From positions 316,534 to 380,533 of the forward strand of contig NZ_QAJL01000003.1 of assembly GCF_003852525.1 (NCBI RefSeq): DNA of 64,000 nt. Direction: 5' to 3'. The notes under the pieces were generated by a model. It saw only the letters and a list, made by a program, of their open reading frames with translations. It had not been told where the DNA came from and did not search any database. The stretch comes from Pedobacter sp. KBW06. Its GTDB lineage: Bacteria > Bacteroidota > Bacteroidia > Sphingobacteriales > Sphingobacteriaceae. Positions 9,375-17,301 of this stretch are shown piece after piece; the first letter of the stretch is position 1, and the number at the start of each line of letters is the position of its first letter. The translations under genes and the position numbers were made by a program.

Positions 9375-9989
9375 TTATAAATAGCTTTGTGTTACGGTAT
9401 TTACCGTTTCCTCTAATTTTTTATCTTTTGTAGGCTCTCCGATCGCATTGAATTTCCATTCTCCGTTTTTCTTGTAGAACACACCCATTACCATAGAAAC
9501 ATGTCCGGCAAAACCTGAACCGTTTGCAATGTCGTAAGTAGCAAACACTTCGTTTACTCTTTTAGGTGTTCCTTCATAAATGCGGATCGAAGCAAATGGA
9601 ATCGTTCCGAAATCATGACCTCTAAAGCTGTTCAATACGAAAGCCACATAGTTAACCGCAGGGTTAAGCTGAGAGAAATCCAGGGTGATCACCTCGTTAT
9701 CCAGGCCATCATCACCGCCCATATCACCGGTTAAATCATCACCACTATGCTTTACTGCACCGTCTTTAGATTTTAAACTGCCGAAATAAACCACGTCCAG
9801 CAGTTGTTTGCTCTCGCTGAATAAAGCACAGCTCGCATCCAAATCCACCGCTTCTTTAGTTTTACCAAAACCAAACATGCCTTTTTTCTCAATGGCACCC
9901 CAGTTGATTCCTACACAAATATTTTGAAGTTTACTTCCGTTGCTTTTTTCAAGACTGATACGTTGTCCTTTTTGAAGATTGATTGCCAT
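9375..9989 (-). CDS. TerD-domain protein, variant with insert
   Basis: 204 aa, a single TerD domain. It begins MAINLQKGQR like its neighbour but carries an insert after GINWG (KKGMFGFGKTKEA) and longer loops. The calcium-binding acidic motifs are kept: VDLDAS (~48) and HSGDDLTGDMGGDD (~81-94). TerD domains bind Ca2+ and are thought to act at the inner membrane with TerC. It resembles the TerX/TerZ-like branch more than classical TerD/E. It lies only 6 bp after the other terD gene, so the pair probably arose by tandem duplication with divergence. Confidence 0.9.
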   Translation of the reverse strand: MAINLQKGQRISLEKSNGSKLQNICVGINWGAIEKKGMFGFGKTKEAVDLDASCALFSESKQLLDVVYFGSLKSKDGAVKHSGDDLTGDMGGDDGLDNEVITLDFSQLNPAVNYVAFVLNSFRGHDFGTIPFASIRIYEGTPKRVNEVFATYDIANGSGFAGHVSMVMGVFYKKNGEWKFNAIGEPTKDKKLEETVNTVTQSYL

Positions 9990-9995
9990 AATTTC

Positions 9996-10550
9996 TTATT
10001 GATATTTGTTTAAATAATCTTGTAAACCACCTTTCATGCCCATGCCTACTGCCTCGAATTTCCATTTTCCTTCACGTTTGTAAATTCTTCCGAATTCTAC
10101 AGCCGTTTCGATAGAGAAATCTTCTTCCAATTCATATTTTAAAATCACCTCGTTGCTTGCTGCATCAAAAATACGAACAAAAGAGTTTCTAACCTGTCCA
10201 AAATTCTGTCTTCTGGCTTCTGCATCATGAATTGTTACTACAATACAAATCTCTCCAACTTTTGCATCTATATTGGTCAGGTCAATTTTGATTTGCTCAT
10301 CATCGCCATCACCATCGCCAGTCAGGTTATCGCCGGTATGTTCTACTGCGCCATCCGGTGATTTCAGGTTATTGTAAAATACCAGGTGCTGATCTGACAC
10401 TAATTTTTTCTGATCATCTAATATAAAAATAGAAGCATCTAAATCGAACGCAGTCCCTGTCGTAGAGCTATTGGTATCCCAGCCCAGACCGATTGTAAAT
10501 TTAGGGGCATCAATGTTTTCTCTTTGCCCTTTTTGCAAGTTAATCGCCAT
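9996..10550 (-). CDS. terD: TerD-family calcium-binding protein
   Basis: 184 aa, very close to the usual TerD/TerE length of about 190. It has MAINLQKGQR at the start, FDLDASIF (~35-42), the acidic loop HTGDNLTGDGDGDDE (~75-89) and a FGRIYKREGKWKFEAVG C-terminal strand. All of these are hallmark positions of the Ca2+-binding TerD fold. It starts 1 bp after the PRTase-like gene stop and precedes the second terD by 6 bp. The role is in a membrane-associated stress response; the physiological trigger cannot be read from sequence. Confidence 0.93.
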   Translation of the reverse strand: MAINLQKGQRENIDAPKFTIGLGWDTNSSTTGTAFDLDASIFILDDQKKLVSDQHLVFYNNLKSPDGAVEHTGDNLTGDGDGDDEQIKIDLTNIDAKVGEICIVVTIHDAEARRQNFGQVRNSFVRIFDAASNEVILKYELEEDFSIETAVEFGRIYKREGKWKFEAVGMGMKGGLQDYLNKYQ

Positions 10551-10551
10551 A

Positions 10552-11388
10552 TTAAATCAATTTATAATTGTTATTATGTATGTAGTTCTTTAAGTAATTC
10601 AAATTTTCCGAATAGGATTCTATCGTATGGTAACTGTTGCCCAATGACAAATCGTACAGATTATTGATAAATTCTGTACTTTGACGTTCCAAAAAGATAG
10701 AAAAACTATTAAAATCGCAATTTAGGATATATTTAACAATCCGCGTATTTATACAGAAATTTCCTCCCTGAATGATTTCCTCCAGGTCAAAAATCGATTT
10801 CACCTGATGGTAGTTCAAATGATTTTCCACATTCGGATGAATGTCTTTGTTCATGAGCTCTGCAAAATACAGCATGTGAATGTCGTTCTTCAAGCCATAT
10901 TCCTTAACCATTTTCAGGATCATCCGCTCATGACTGCCGGTAATTTTAATATCGTCCAGAAAGAGCAATGTTTTGCCCTCCAGAAAGTCCTTATCAATAT
11001 GAAAGGAGTCATTTCCAATCAGGTTCATCCGTTCTTCAGCACTGAGGCCTCCGTAATCCTCCTTATACGTGATCGTCCGGTGGACTTTGGCCTCCTGAAC
11101 AACCAGTCCGCCATGCTCTACCAGCCAGCGGTTCAGTTGCGAAACGAAATAGTTTTTCATTGCAAAGGTTGCCGTTGGAATAAAACAATAAGGGCTGGAA
11201 ATGACCACGATCTGTCCCGTAATAAAATTCTCGGTCAGGTAATACCGGATAAATCCATCCGCAAGGTCTTTACCGAATGACCTGGCCACCTGTTCATCAC
11301 CGAACTTAAACCGGCTGTAATCGTCGGCCTCAAACCCAAAATGATCCGTGTTGTGGATTTTATGTAAAGAATAGGTGTATGGTATCAT
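10552..11388 (-). CDS. Ter-associated phosphoribosyltransferase-like protein
   Basis: 278 aa. A PRPP-binding motif of the type I phosphoribosyltransferase fold is visible as LLFLDDIKITGSHE (~145-158), where the tandem Asp and the T-G-S-H loop match the family signature. An upstream VVISSPYCFIPTA segment is consistent with the first binding loop. The ATG overlaps the stop of the HAD gene by 4 bp (ATGA), so the two are translationally coupled. In described Ter systems, PRTase and HAD proteins form a predicted nucleotide- or nucleoside-like biosynthetic module. Here that module is reduced, because no ATP-grasp or lyase partner is in the window. Confidence 0.82.
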   Translation of the reverse strand: MIPYTYSLHKIHNTDHFGFEADDYSRFKFGDEQVARSFGKDLADGFIRYYLTENFITGQIVVISSPYCFIPTATFAMKNYFVSQLNRWLVEHGGLVVQEAKVHRTITYKEDYGGLSAEERMNLIGNDSFHIDKDFLEGKTLLFLDDIKITGSHERMILKMVKEYGLKNDIHMLYFAELMNKDIHPNVENHLNYHQVKSIFDLEEIIQGGNFCINTRIVKYILNCDFNSFSIFLERQSTEFINNLYDLSLGNSYHTIESYSENLNYLKNYIHNNNYKLI

Positions 11389-12086
11389 GAAAGTAAGTGT
11401 GAAATGGACAGGTCGTTTGAGTTGATGAGCAAGCTGTTGATGCCGATGGCCTCAGCTCCTCTGATATCCGCAACCGGATTGTCTCCGATATGAATGATGT
11501 CTTTTAATGCGATTTGTGGATGTTTTTTCTGATCAATAGTATCCAGCATCAGCTGAAAAAATTCGCGGTTTGGTTTGGACAGACGGACTTCATCCGAATA
11601 CAACTGAAAATCTAACAGGCTATCCAAGTTCAAATGCTTTAATACTTTTCTTAATGTTTTTCCCTTAATGAATCCGGTATTGCTCAAAATATTCACCGTG
11701 CTTAAACCAGATTCCTTTAACTTGCTTAATACGTCTATACATTCTGAACAATATAACAGGGGCATATGTTTTAACAATAATGCTTCCATTTCCAAATATA
11801 ATCCTTCAACATCGATGTCCTGAAAGGCCGTCGAATAATCATTAATGATGCTGATCACCATCAGGTACATTTCGTCGGCATCAATGTTCTTTCCGGTTTT
11901 TTCGTTAATGGCATTCACCATCAGGTCTACCTGCCTGAACACCAGCGCAACTTCTTCTATTGTTTTTTTTGCGGCATTAAAATTCGCATGAAAGTATTTT
12001 GTTCTTTCAATTTTAAAGGCTGGATCTGACTTGATTAAAGTTAACCAAAGATCAAAGGAATAGTGTTTATAAAAAGGCATCTTCAA
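11385..12086 (-). CDS. HAD-superfamily hydrolase, ter operon
   Basis: 233 aa. Motif I reads FDLWLTLI: the nucleophile Asp is present, but the usual second Asp (DxD) is replaced by Trp. Motif II (ILSNTGF), motif III (RLSKPNREFF) and motif IV (HIGDNPVADIRGA) are intact, with a helical cap between I and II. This matches a known DxWxT-type HAD branch; loss of the second Asp often changes or reduces phosphatase activity. It is the first gene of the minus-strand ter operon and overlaps the PRTase gene by 4 bp. The substrate is unknown. Confidence 0.85.
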   Translation of the reverse strand: MKMPFYKHYSFDLWLTLIKSDPAFKIERTKYFHANFNAAKKTIEEVALVFRQVDLMVNAINEKTGKNIDADEMYLMVISIINDYSTAFQDIDVEGLYLEMEALLLKHMPLLYCSECIDVLSKLKESGLSTVNILSNTGFIKGKTLRKVLKHLNLDSLLDFQLYSDEVRLSKPNREFFQLMLDTIDQKKHPQIALKDIIHIGDNPVADIRGAEAIGINSLLINSNDLSISHLLS

Positions 12087-12209
12087 GGGGATATTTTCCA
12101 GTCTGATTTATTTAGGACTATAATGTTACAAATTTTGGACTGTAGTTCGAAATTAAATTTACCAAGCTGAGAATAAACACAGTCTTGCATTTCAGGCCAT
12201 TCAGGATGA

Positions 12210-12776
12210 TTATTTCACCTTATCCAGTGGGTTTCTGCGGTTTGAGCCCGCGTTTTTATATTTACTGGGTGTCATGCCGGTCAGGGATTTAAATTGAGCA
12301 GATAAATGTGCACTGCTGCTGTATCCCATCTTGTACGAAATCTCGTTCAGGTTCAGTTCCCCGTATTCCAGGAGTTCTTTCACCTTTTCAATTTTTTGCT
12401 GGATGATGTATTTCTCAATGGTAATGCCTTCCACATCAGAAAACAAACGGCTTAGATAGGCGTAATCTTTGTCTAAACGATCGGCAATCAGGTGCATCAG
12501 GCTTTCGTTGATCTCATTAAGGTCTGAATAATGAACAAGTTCAATGACCTTATTCTTGATCTGTTCAACCAGCTGGTCCTTTTCTTTATCGATCAGTTCA
12601 AAACCAAGAATATGAAAAGAAGCCGCAATGTCCTGAAGCTGGTGTGCATCAGGTTCAGGAGAAACTTCCACCTTCCCCAGTGTAATATCTTTCACATCAA
12701 AATGGAGGTGTTCCAGCTGTTGGCGAACGATCATTACACAACGATCGCAAACCATATTTTTAACATATAACGTCAT
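12210..12776 (-). CDS. AraC-family regulator with HMA-like N-terminus
   Basis: 188 aa, much shorter than classical AraC proteins. Residues 1-65 look like a heavy-metal-associated (HMA) domain with a CxxC pair, C10 and C13 (MVCDRC). The rest is a bipartite AraC helix-turn-helix domain, with the second HTH marked by LNEISYKMGYSSSAHLSAQF and the end GMTPSKYK. Such HMA-AraC proteins are typical of Bacteroidota and plausibly sense a metal ion or thiol state. It diverges from a Bcr/CflA efflux gene across a 190-bp region holding two 21-bp-spaced TTATATAA repeats, so it probably controls that pump. Confidence 0.88.
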   Translation of the reverse strand: MTLYVKNMVCDRCVMIVRQQLEHLHFDVKDITLGKVEVSPEPDAHQLQDIAASFHILGFELIDKEKDQLVEQIKNKVIELVHYSDLNEINESLMHLIADRLDKDYAYLSRLFSDVEGITIEKYIIQQKIEKVKELLEYGELNLNEISYKMGYSSSAHLSAQFKSLTGMTPSKYKNAGSNRRNPLDKVK

Positions 12777-12847
12777 ATTCCCAGGTTCTCTTCAATTAAA
12801 AATAACAATTCAAACTACAAAAATAATACCTTTTGCTTCCGCCCAAC

Positions 12848-12876
12848 TTATATAATCCTGCGTAAAAGTTATATAA
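12848..12876. promoter_or_regulatory. Candidate AraC operator: two TTATATAA repeats 21 bp apart
   Basis: TTATATAA occurs at 12848-12855 and again at 12869-12876, exactly 21 bp (two helical turns) apart, between the divergent HMA-AraC and MFS genes. Spacing and position fit AraC-type direct-repeat operators. Both octamers are self-complementary and A/T-rich, so they could also be promoter elements. Confidence 0.45.
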
Positions 12877-12966
12877 TTAGAAGAATGTCGATTTGATGTT
12901 ATCTTTTTACTTTGAAACCAGAATCCACGCTTCCGGAAAGTACAATCCCTATATTTGCCTGTTCAA

Positions 12967-14193
12967 ATGACAAAACAGAAATACTTCCTCCTGATTCTTT
13001 TACTGGGATCATTAACGGCCCTCGGTCCTTTTTCTATAGACATGTACCTGCCCGGATTTCCGGCGATTGCGAAAGACTTAAATACGACGGTCCTTCGGGT
13101 ATCCTTGTCCCTTTCCAGCTTTTTTATCGGCATCTCGGCCGGGCAACTCCTTTATGGCCCCTTGCTGGACCGTTTCGGGCGGAAAAAACCACTGTATATC
13201 GGACTAAGTGTATATATTCTTGCTTCCGCAGGATGTGTGTTTGCGACCAGCCTGGATGCCCTGATCGCCCTTCGTTTTATGCAGGCAATAGGAAGTTGTG
13301 CCGCAGCCGTAGCTTCCATTGCGATGGTGAGGGATTTGTTTCCGGTCAATGAAAATGCAAAGGTATTCGCGCTACTCATGCTCGTGGTGAGTGTTTCGCC
13401 AATGGTTGCGCCTACGATTGGTGGTTATGTAACAGTCGCCCTGGGATGGCATACGGTATTTATTATCCTGATGGCCCTGGGCCTGCTAAACCTCATCGCC
13501 AGCTGGCTTTGGCTTCCTGACAGTTATCAGCCCGATACCAGCTTGTCTTTAAAACCCATTCCCATTGTTAAAAACTTTCTTTCTGTAGTTAAAGAACCTC
13601 AGTTTTACACCTATGCCTTCACCGGAGCATTTGCTTTTTCAGGACTCTTTGCCTATATCTCGGGTTCTCCACTGGTCTTCATCGATATTTTTAAGGTTTC
13701 TGAAGAAGGATATGGCTGGATCTTCGCTTTGCTGTCTGTAGGATTGATTGGCTCCAGTCAGGTCAACACCCTGATGCTCAGAAAATATAAAAGTGAACAA
13801 TTGATCCTGGCTGCATTAAGTTGCCAGCTGATCATTGTGTTGTTTTTCCTGCTTGGCAGCATTAACCATTGGTTTGGACTGATAGAAACCATTATTCTGC
13901 TCTTTTTATTCCTATGCTGCCTGGGCTTCACCAATCCGAATACTTCGGCCTTATCCCTTGCTCCTTTCAGCAGAAATGCCGGAAGTGCTTCCGCATTGAT
14001 GGGCGCTGTACAAATGGGATTGGGCGCACTGGCTTCCTTTGGCGTAAGTATGTTTGACCTTAAATCGGCAGTTCCGATGGTCGCAATCATGACGGGTACA
14101 ACGATCGTCGCTTTATTAATCTTACTCCTGGGCAGAAGAAATATCAAAGTTCAGATACAGGCGGATAAAGATAGCGGCATGGTGATTCACTAA
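12967..14193 (+). CDS. Bcr/CflA-family MFS drug efflux transporter
   Basis: About 408 aa. I start at the ATG at 12967, since the upstream in-frame start at 12955 is a TTG. Twelve hydrophobic helices are apparent. The N-terminus has the Bcr/CflA hallmark GPFSIDMYLPGFPAIA, and the loop between helices 2 and 3 reads GPLLDRFGRKKP, the conserved MFS motif A. The family exports drugs such as bicyclomycin or chloramphenicol; the substrate here is unknown. It is divergent from the HMA-AraC regulator and lies 23 bp upstream of a methyltransferase gene, probably in one transcript. Confidence 0.92.
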   Translation: MTKQKYFLLILLLGSLTALGPFSIDMYLPGFPAIAKDLNTTVLRVSLSLSSFFIGISAGQLLYGPLLDRFGRKKPLYIGLSVYILASAGCVFATSLDALIALRFMQAIGSCAAAVASIAMVRDLFPVNENAKVFALLMLVVSVSPMVAPTIGGYVTVALGWHTVFIILMALGLLNLIASWLWLPDSYQPDTSLSLKPIPIVKNFLSVVKEPQFYTYAFTGAFAFSGLFAYISGSPLVFIDIFKVSEEGYGWIFALLSVGLIGSSQVNTLMLRKYKSEQLILAALSCQLIIVLFFLLGSINHWFGLIETIILLFLFLCCLGFTNPNTSALSLAPFSRNAGSASALMGAVQMGLGALASFGVSMFDLKSAVPMVAIMTGTTIVALLILLLGRRNIKVQIQADKDSGMVIH

Positions 14194-14216
14194 AATAAAA
14201 TAAGGAGATATAAGGT

Positions 14217-14849
14217 ATGACAAATGATAAGGACAAAACAGAATTCTGGGAATCCAGCTTTATAGAAAAGCAGGAAATGTGGGGTTTTGAGCCCTCTAAT
14301 TCTGCAATATTGACAAAAGACTTTTTTGTCGAAAAATCACTGAAGAACATCCTTATTCCTGGAATTGGTTACGGACGGAATGCCCAGGTTTTTAGAGAAA
14401 ATGGAATTACGGTAACAGGTATTGAGATCTCAAAAACTGCGATCGAAATGGCAGAAAAACATTACGGCAGCGAGATGACGATCTATCATGGCTCGGTCAC
14501 TGATATGCCTTTTGATCAAATCAAATATGACGGGATATTTTGCTATGCTTTAATTCATTTATTGGACGGTAACGAAAGGGATAAATTAATTCGTGATTGC
14601 TATTCACAGCTGTCAGAAAATGGATACATGGTTTTCACCGTCATTTCGAAAGAAGCCCAGACTTATGGAAAAGGCAGGTTTCTCAGCGAGGATCGGTATG
14701 AAATATTTGATGGCGTCAATATGTTTTTTTATGACCGCACATCAATACAGGCAGAGTTTGGCCAGGCGGGACTATTTGAAATCACAGAAATCACGGAGAA
14801 TTTCCCGTTCTTTTTAATCAAATGTAAAAAAAACAATCACACGACCTGA
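14217..14849 (+). CDS. Class I SAM-dependent methyltransferase
   Basis: 210 aa. Motif I is ILIPGIGYGRNAQVF (~44-58), post-I is VTGIEIS (~64-70), and a YDGIFCYALIHLL segment (~102-114) corresponds to motif II. The start has WESSF...MWGFEPS, typical of thiopurine/tellurite-type and related small methyltransferases. A good ribosome-binding site (aaggag) precedes the ATG. It follows the MFS exporter by 23 bp, so it may modify a toxic compound handled by the pump, but this is inference. It could also be a TehB-like enzyme, which would fit the nearby ter operon. Confidence 0.85.
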   Translation: MTNDKDKTEFWESSFIEKQEMWGFEPSNSAILTKDFFVEKSLKNILIPGIGYGRNAQVFRENGITVTGIEISKTAIEMAEKHYGSEMTIYHGSVTDMPFDQIKYDGIFCYALIHLLDGNERDKLIRDCYSQLSENGYMVFTVISKEAQTYGKGRFLSEDRYEIFDGVNMFFYDRTSIQAEFGQAGLFEITEITENFPFFLIKCKKNNHTT

Positions 14850-14869
14850 CCTATCTGAATTAAGCTGGA

Positions 14870-15835
14870 TTATCTTTCTATTATCTTGAAACCAGGCCTT
14901 TTATCCAGACTGTATTGAATATTCAAGTTTACCATTCCTTGCCTTTTTTTGACCTTCACTTTCTCCAGCAGATTTAGTGAGCTCTCCTCTAAATCTAAAG
15001 TATTGCCCTCATTAATCCTGATCTCTGTCATCAGGTACAGCTGGTCATCTTCAGATACGTTGGCTTGAATATCCTGATCATCGAAGTTCCAGTTTCTCAT
15101 TGGGGAATTCCCGATAATAGCGTACATCGATGCTTTATTAAAATTGATCAATTCGGCAATTCTTTGCGGTTCTCTGGAATTGCCGCTTAGCTTGCATAGT
15201 GAGACTTTAATTTCTTCAGGCAAAAAGACAACTTCTTTAGGCAATTGGCTTGCAAGATTAAGCATAATTGCTACCTGAGGTTCTGCAACCAGCGCCCGGC
15301 ACATCGTTTCACTGATTACAATATCAATCTCAGATGAAGGCACATCCCATAATGAAGCATCACATTGATGAATGTTTTTAACATAAGCATGCAAATCAAA
15401 TAAATCGATCACCCGTTCTAATATCTCTATACTTTCAGGATTAATCTCCAGAAATGTAAACTGTACGTCTTCAGGCGGAAGCATCATCATAATTGGCAAT
15501 GCGAGTGCTGCGAATGGGCCCGTTCCGGCATATAGCACATGGACTGGCCCCCTATTTTCGTCTTTAACTCCTAACACAGATGCATAAAGAGCCCTTGAAA
15601 AGCGTTGGGTTCTAAAAATCTCCCTGATACATTTTGCAGCCCAAAAAGTACCTATTGCATTTCCATTAAGTGTTTGAATATGCGTTCTTCCAGCAGAGCT
15701 ATCGAGATCGAATTCCTCAAATAAAAGATCTGCATACCCCATTACTGCTGGGGCCAGTTTATCATGAAAGTTTTCTGGATTGAGGATATCTAAACTATAT
15801 TGGGACAGTCGTTCTTTAAATTCTGCTTTTTTCAA
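14870..15835 (-). CDS. PRMT-like SAM-dependent methyltransferase
   Basis: 321 aa. SAM-binding motif I is VLYAGTGPFAALAL (~100-113), post-I is FLEINPES (~128-135), and motif II is IDIVISETM (~170-178). E176 and E185 lie nine residues apart within SETMCRALVAEP, the same spacing as the substrate-clamping double-E loop of protein arginine methyltransferases, followed by a beta-barrel-like C-terminal half. The N-terminal helices (~1-90) are unusual. Methyltransferase function is well supported; arginine specificity is inference from the loop. It is convergent with the preceding methyltransferase gene and stands alone. Confidence 0.78.
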   Translation of the reverse strand: MKKAEFKERLSQYSLDILNPENFHDKLAPAVMGYADLLFEEFDLDSSAGRTHIQTLNGNAIGTFWAAKCIREIFRTQRFSRALYASVLGVKDENRGPVHVLYAGTGPFAALALPIMMMLPPEDVQFTFLEINPESIEILERVIDLFDLHAYVKNIHQCDASLWDVPSSEIDIVISETMCRALVAEPQVAIMLNLASQLPKEVVFLPEEIKVSLCKLSGNSREPQRIAELINFNKASMYAIIGNSPMRNWNFDDQDIQANVSEDDQLYLMTEIRINEGNTLDLEESSLNLLEKVKVKKRQGMVNLNIQYSLDKRPGFKIIER

Positions 15836-16039
15836 TTTGATTAATAGTTATCTGGTTAATGATAAAACATAGTATGCAAGGTGCCATTCAATCCAAGTAG
15901 CCAAGCCTCAGATGGTTAGAACAGGTAACATCAAAATCTTTTTCGTAAATGTGATTACCCCGGACCAGCTTACATTTTTAAACATAACGAAAGTATCGCA
16001 ACGATTTATTCTAAAATTATAATATCTTTAAATATAAAC

Positions 16040-16648
16040 ATGAAAAAGAAAGAAATAAAGGCTTTTTTTAAGGCGATCAGAGATAGCGATATGCGAACGA
16101 TATCACTACTTGTCGATACTGATAAAGCGTATATTGATGTTTGTAATTTTACGCCACCTAAAAAAGATGATGGTCAATCCGGACTTCAGGTTGCATTTAA
16201 AACGGGTAATTTTGACATTGCCTTATTTCTCATTAAAAACGGTGCAGATGTAAATTTTATCGAGACATCTGAAGTTAATGAATGGAGGGCACCCGTATTG
16301 CACGATTGTATACGTGCAACAGTATTTAATTCATATACTTTACAAAAAGACACCCGCATTTTTGACAAAGCATTATCGCTTCTAAAACTGATGTTAACTG
16401 AAAAAGCCAATCCAAATGCAATTGACACATACGGTAACAATTGCTTACACAGAGCGCTGTTAGACAGCCGCCAGATGCTTGATAATCCTTCTGCCGATTT
16501 CTCAAACGGAATTTTACTAAATCAATTAAGAAGCATATTTAAGGAATTAATACAAGCAGGTGCAGACATACATCAGGCATCTGATAAACGACCAGGTGCA
16601 CTTGATTTCATGGCCACCTTTCGATTGGAAAAATACGAATTATTGTAA
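16040..16648 (+). CDS. Ankyrin-repeat protein
   Basis: 202 aa, soluble. About three ankyrin units can be seen: GQSGLQVAFKTGNFDIALFLIKNGADVN (~50-77), YGNNCLHRALLDS (~134-146) and a last unit ending ELIQAGADIHQASD (~177-190). The first ~40 residues form an imperfect leading repeat. Ankyrin proteins mediate protein contacts. It has no signal peptide, so it is cytoplasmic. It is isolated, with a decayed regulator gene just downstream on the other strand. The partner is unknown. Confidence 0.8.
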   Translation: MKKKEIKAFFKAIRDSDMRTISLLVDTDKAYIDVCNFTPPKKDDGQSGLQVAFKTGNFDIALFLIKNGADVNFIETSEVNEWRAPVLHDCIRATVFNSYTLQKDTRIFDKALSLLKLMLTEKANPNAIDTYGNNCLHRALLDSRQMLDNPSADFSNGILLNQLRSIFKELIQAGADIHQASDKRPGALDFMATFRLEKYELL

Positions 16649-16785
16649 TGAAAAAAACCTTACCTAATCAAATAATACTTTTTTCTCTTTGGCATCTTCA
16701 CCGGCATGTAGCATGCAGTTCCCTGTCAGCATATTCATCTGTTACGGACCATAAAGTTAAACGAAGCATAATTACCATTCGCCCT

Positions 16786-17090
16786 TTACAACCTACTTTT
16801 AAATTCAGTTGGCCGCATATTCGTCAACTGAAAAAATGTATTGCCGAAAGTTGAAATATCAGAATATCCTATACTATAAGCGATCTCTGTAACCATTAGA
16901 TCTGTATCCTTCAGCAATTTCATCGCATGAATAATCCTTAACACTTTCAAATATTGAATAAAAGATAGATGTCACCTTCCGCATCATATCCGAAACTACT
17001 CCTATTGCGGATGAAATGCCGGAATCAACAACGAAGCCCACTCTTCCTGACCAACAACAAAATTTCGTTTCCATCACTGGTTTATGCGGT
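16786..17090 (-). pseudogene. Decayed AraC-family regulator
   Basis: On the minus strand, one frame ending at a stop (16786-16788) reads a clear AraC C-terminal domain of about 55 codons: FIQYLKVLRIIHAMKLLK, then VTEIAYSIGYSDISTFGNTF and QLTNMRPTEFKSRL. Upstream in the same frame there are several stops (TGA, TAG) and no plausible start, and other frames give no continuous AraC N-terminus. I therefore read this as the 3' remnant of an inactivated gene. The upstream boundary (~17090) is approximate. The short plus-strand ORF 16648-16854 across it is not credible. Confidence 0.7.
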
Positions 17091-17139
17091 TAATATCCTG
17101 TTCATTTCCTTTTAATTTTTACTGATGATTATTTGATCA

Positions 17140-17186
17140 TTAACAGGTAGTTGATAGGTCTATCATTGGTCAAACTTACCTGTTAA
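17140..17186. repeat. Nested inverted repeats upstream of DUF6266-GNAT gene
   Basis: TTAACAGGTA (17140-17149) and its exact complement TACCTGTTAA (17177-17186) enclose a second inverted repeat, TGATAG-gt-CTATCA (17152-17165). It could be a regulator binding site for the gene starting at 17302 or a remnant of the decayed regulator region. No T tract, so it is unlikely to be a simple terminator. Confidence 0.5.
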
Positions 17187-17301
17187 CCATGCATCTAAAG
17201 TGAGGTAAATATTAATTTTAATAGACAACATATCATCATCATATAAAAAACATTTCGTAACTTGTTTTAAAACAAATTAATAACTTAATTAATAAACAGA
17301 T

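Noticed and set aside
12087..12776. HMA-AraC gene as regulator and first gene of the ter operon
   Set aside because: A 123-bp gap separates it from the HAD gene, and its divergent pairing with the MFS gene and the repeats explains it better; a role on ter cannot be excluded.
16648..16854. 68-aa ORF starting on the ankyrin gene stop codon
   Set aside because: The start overlap looks attractive, but the protein resembles nothing and covers the antisense AraC remnant.
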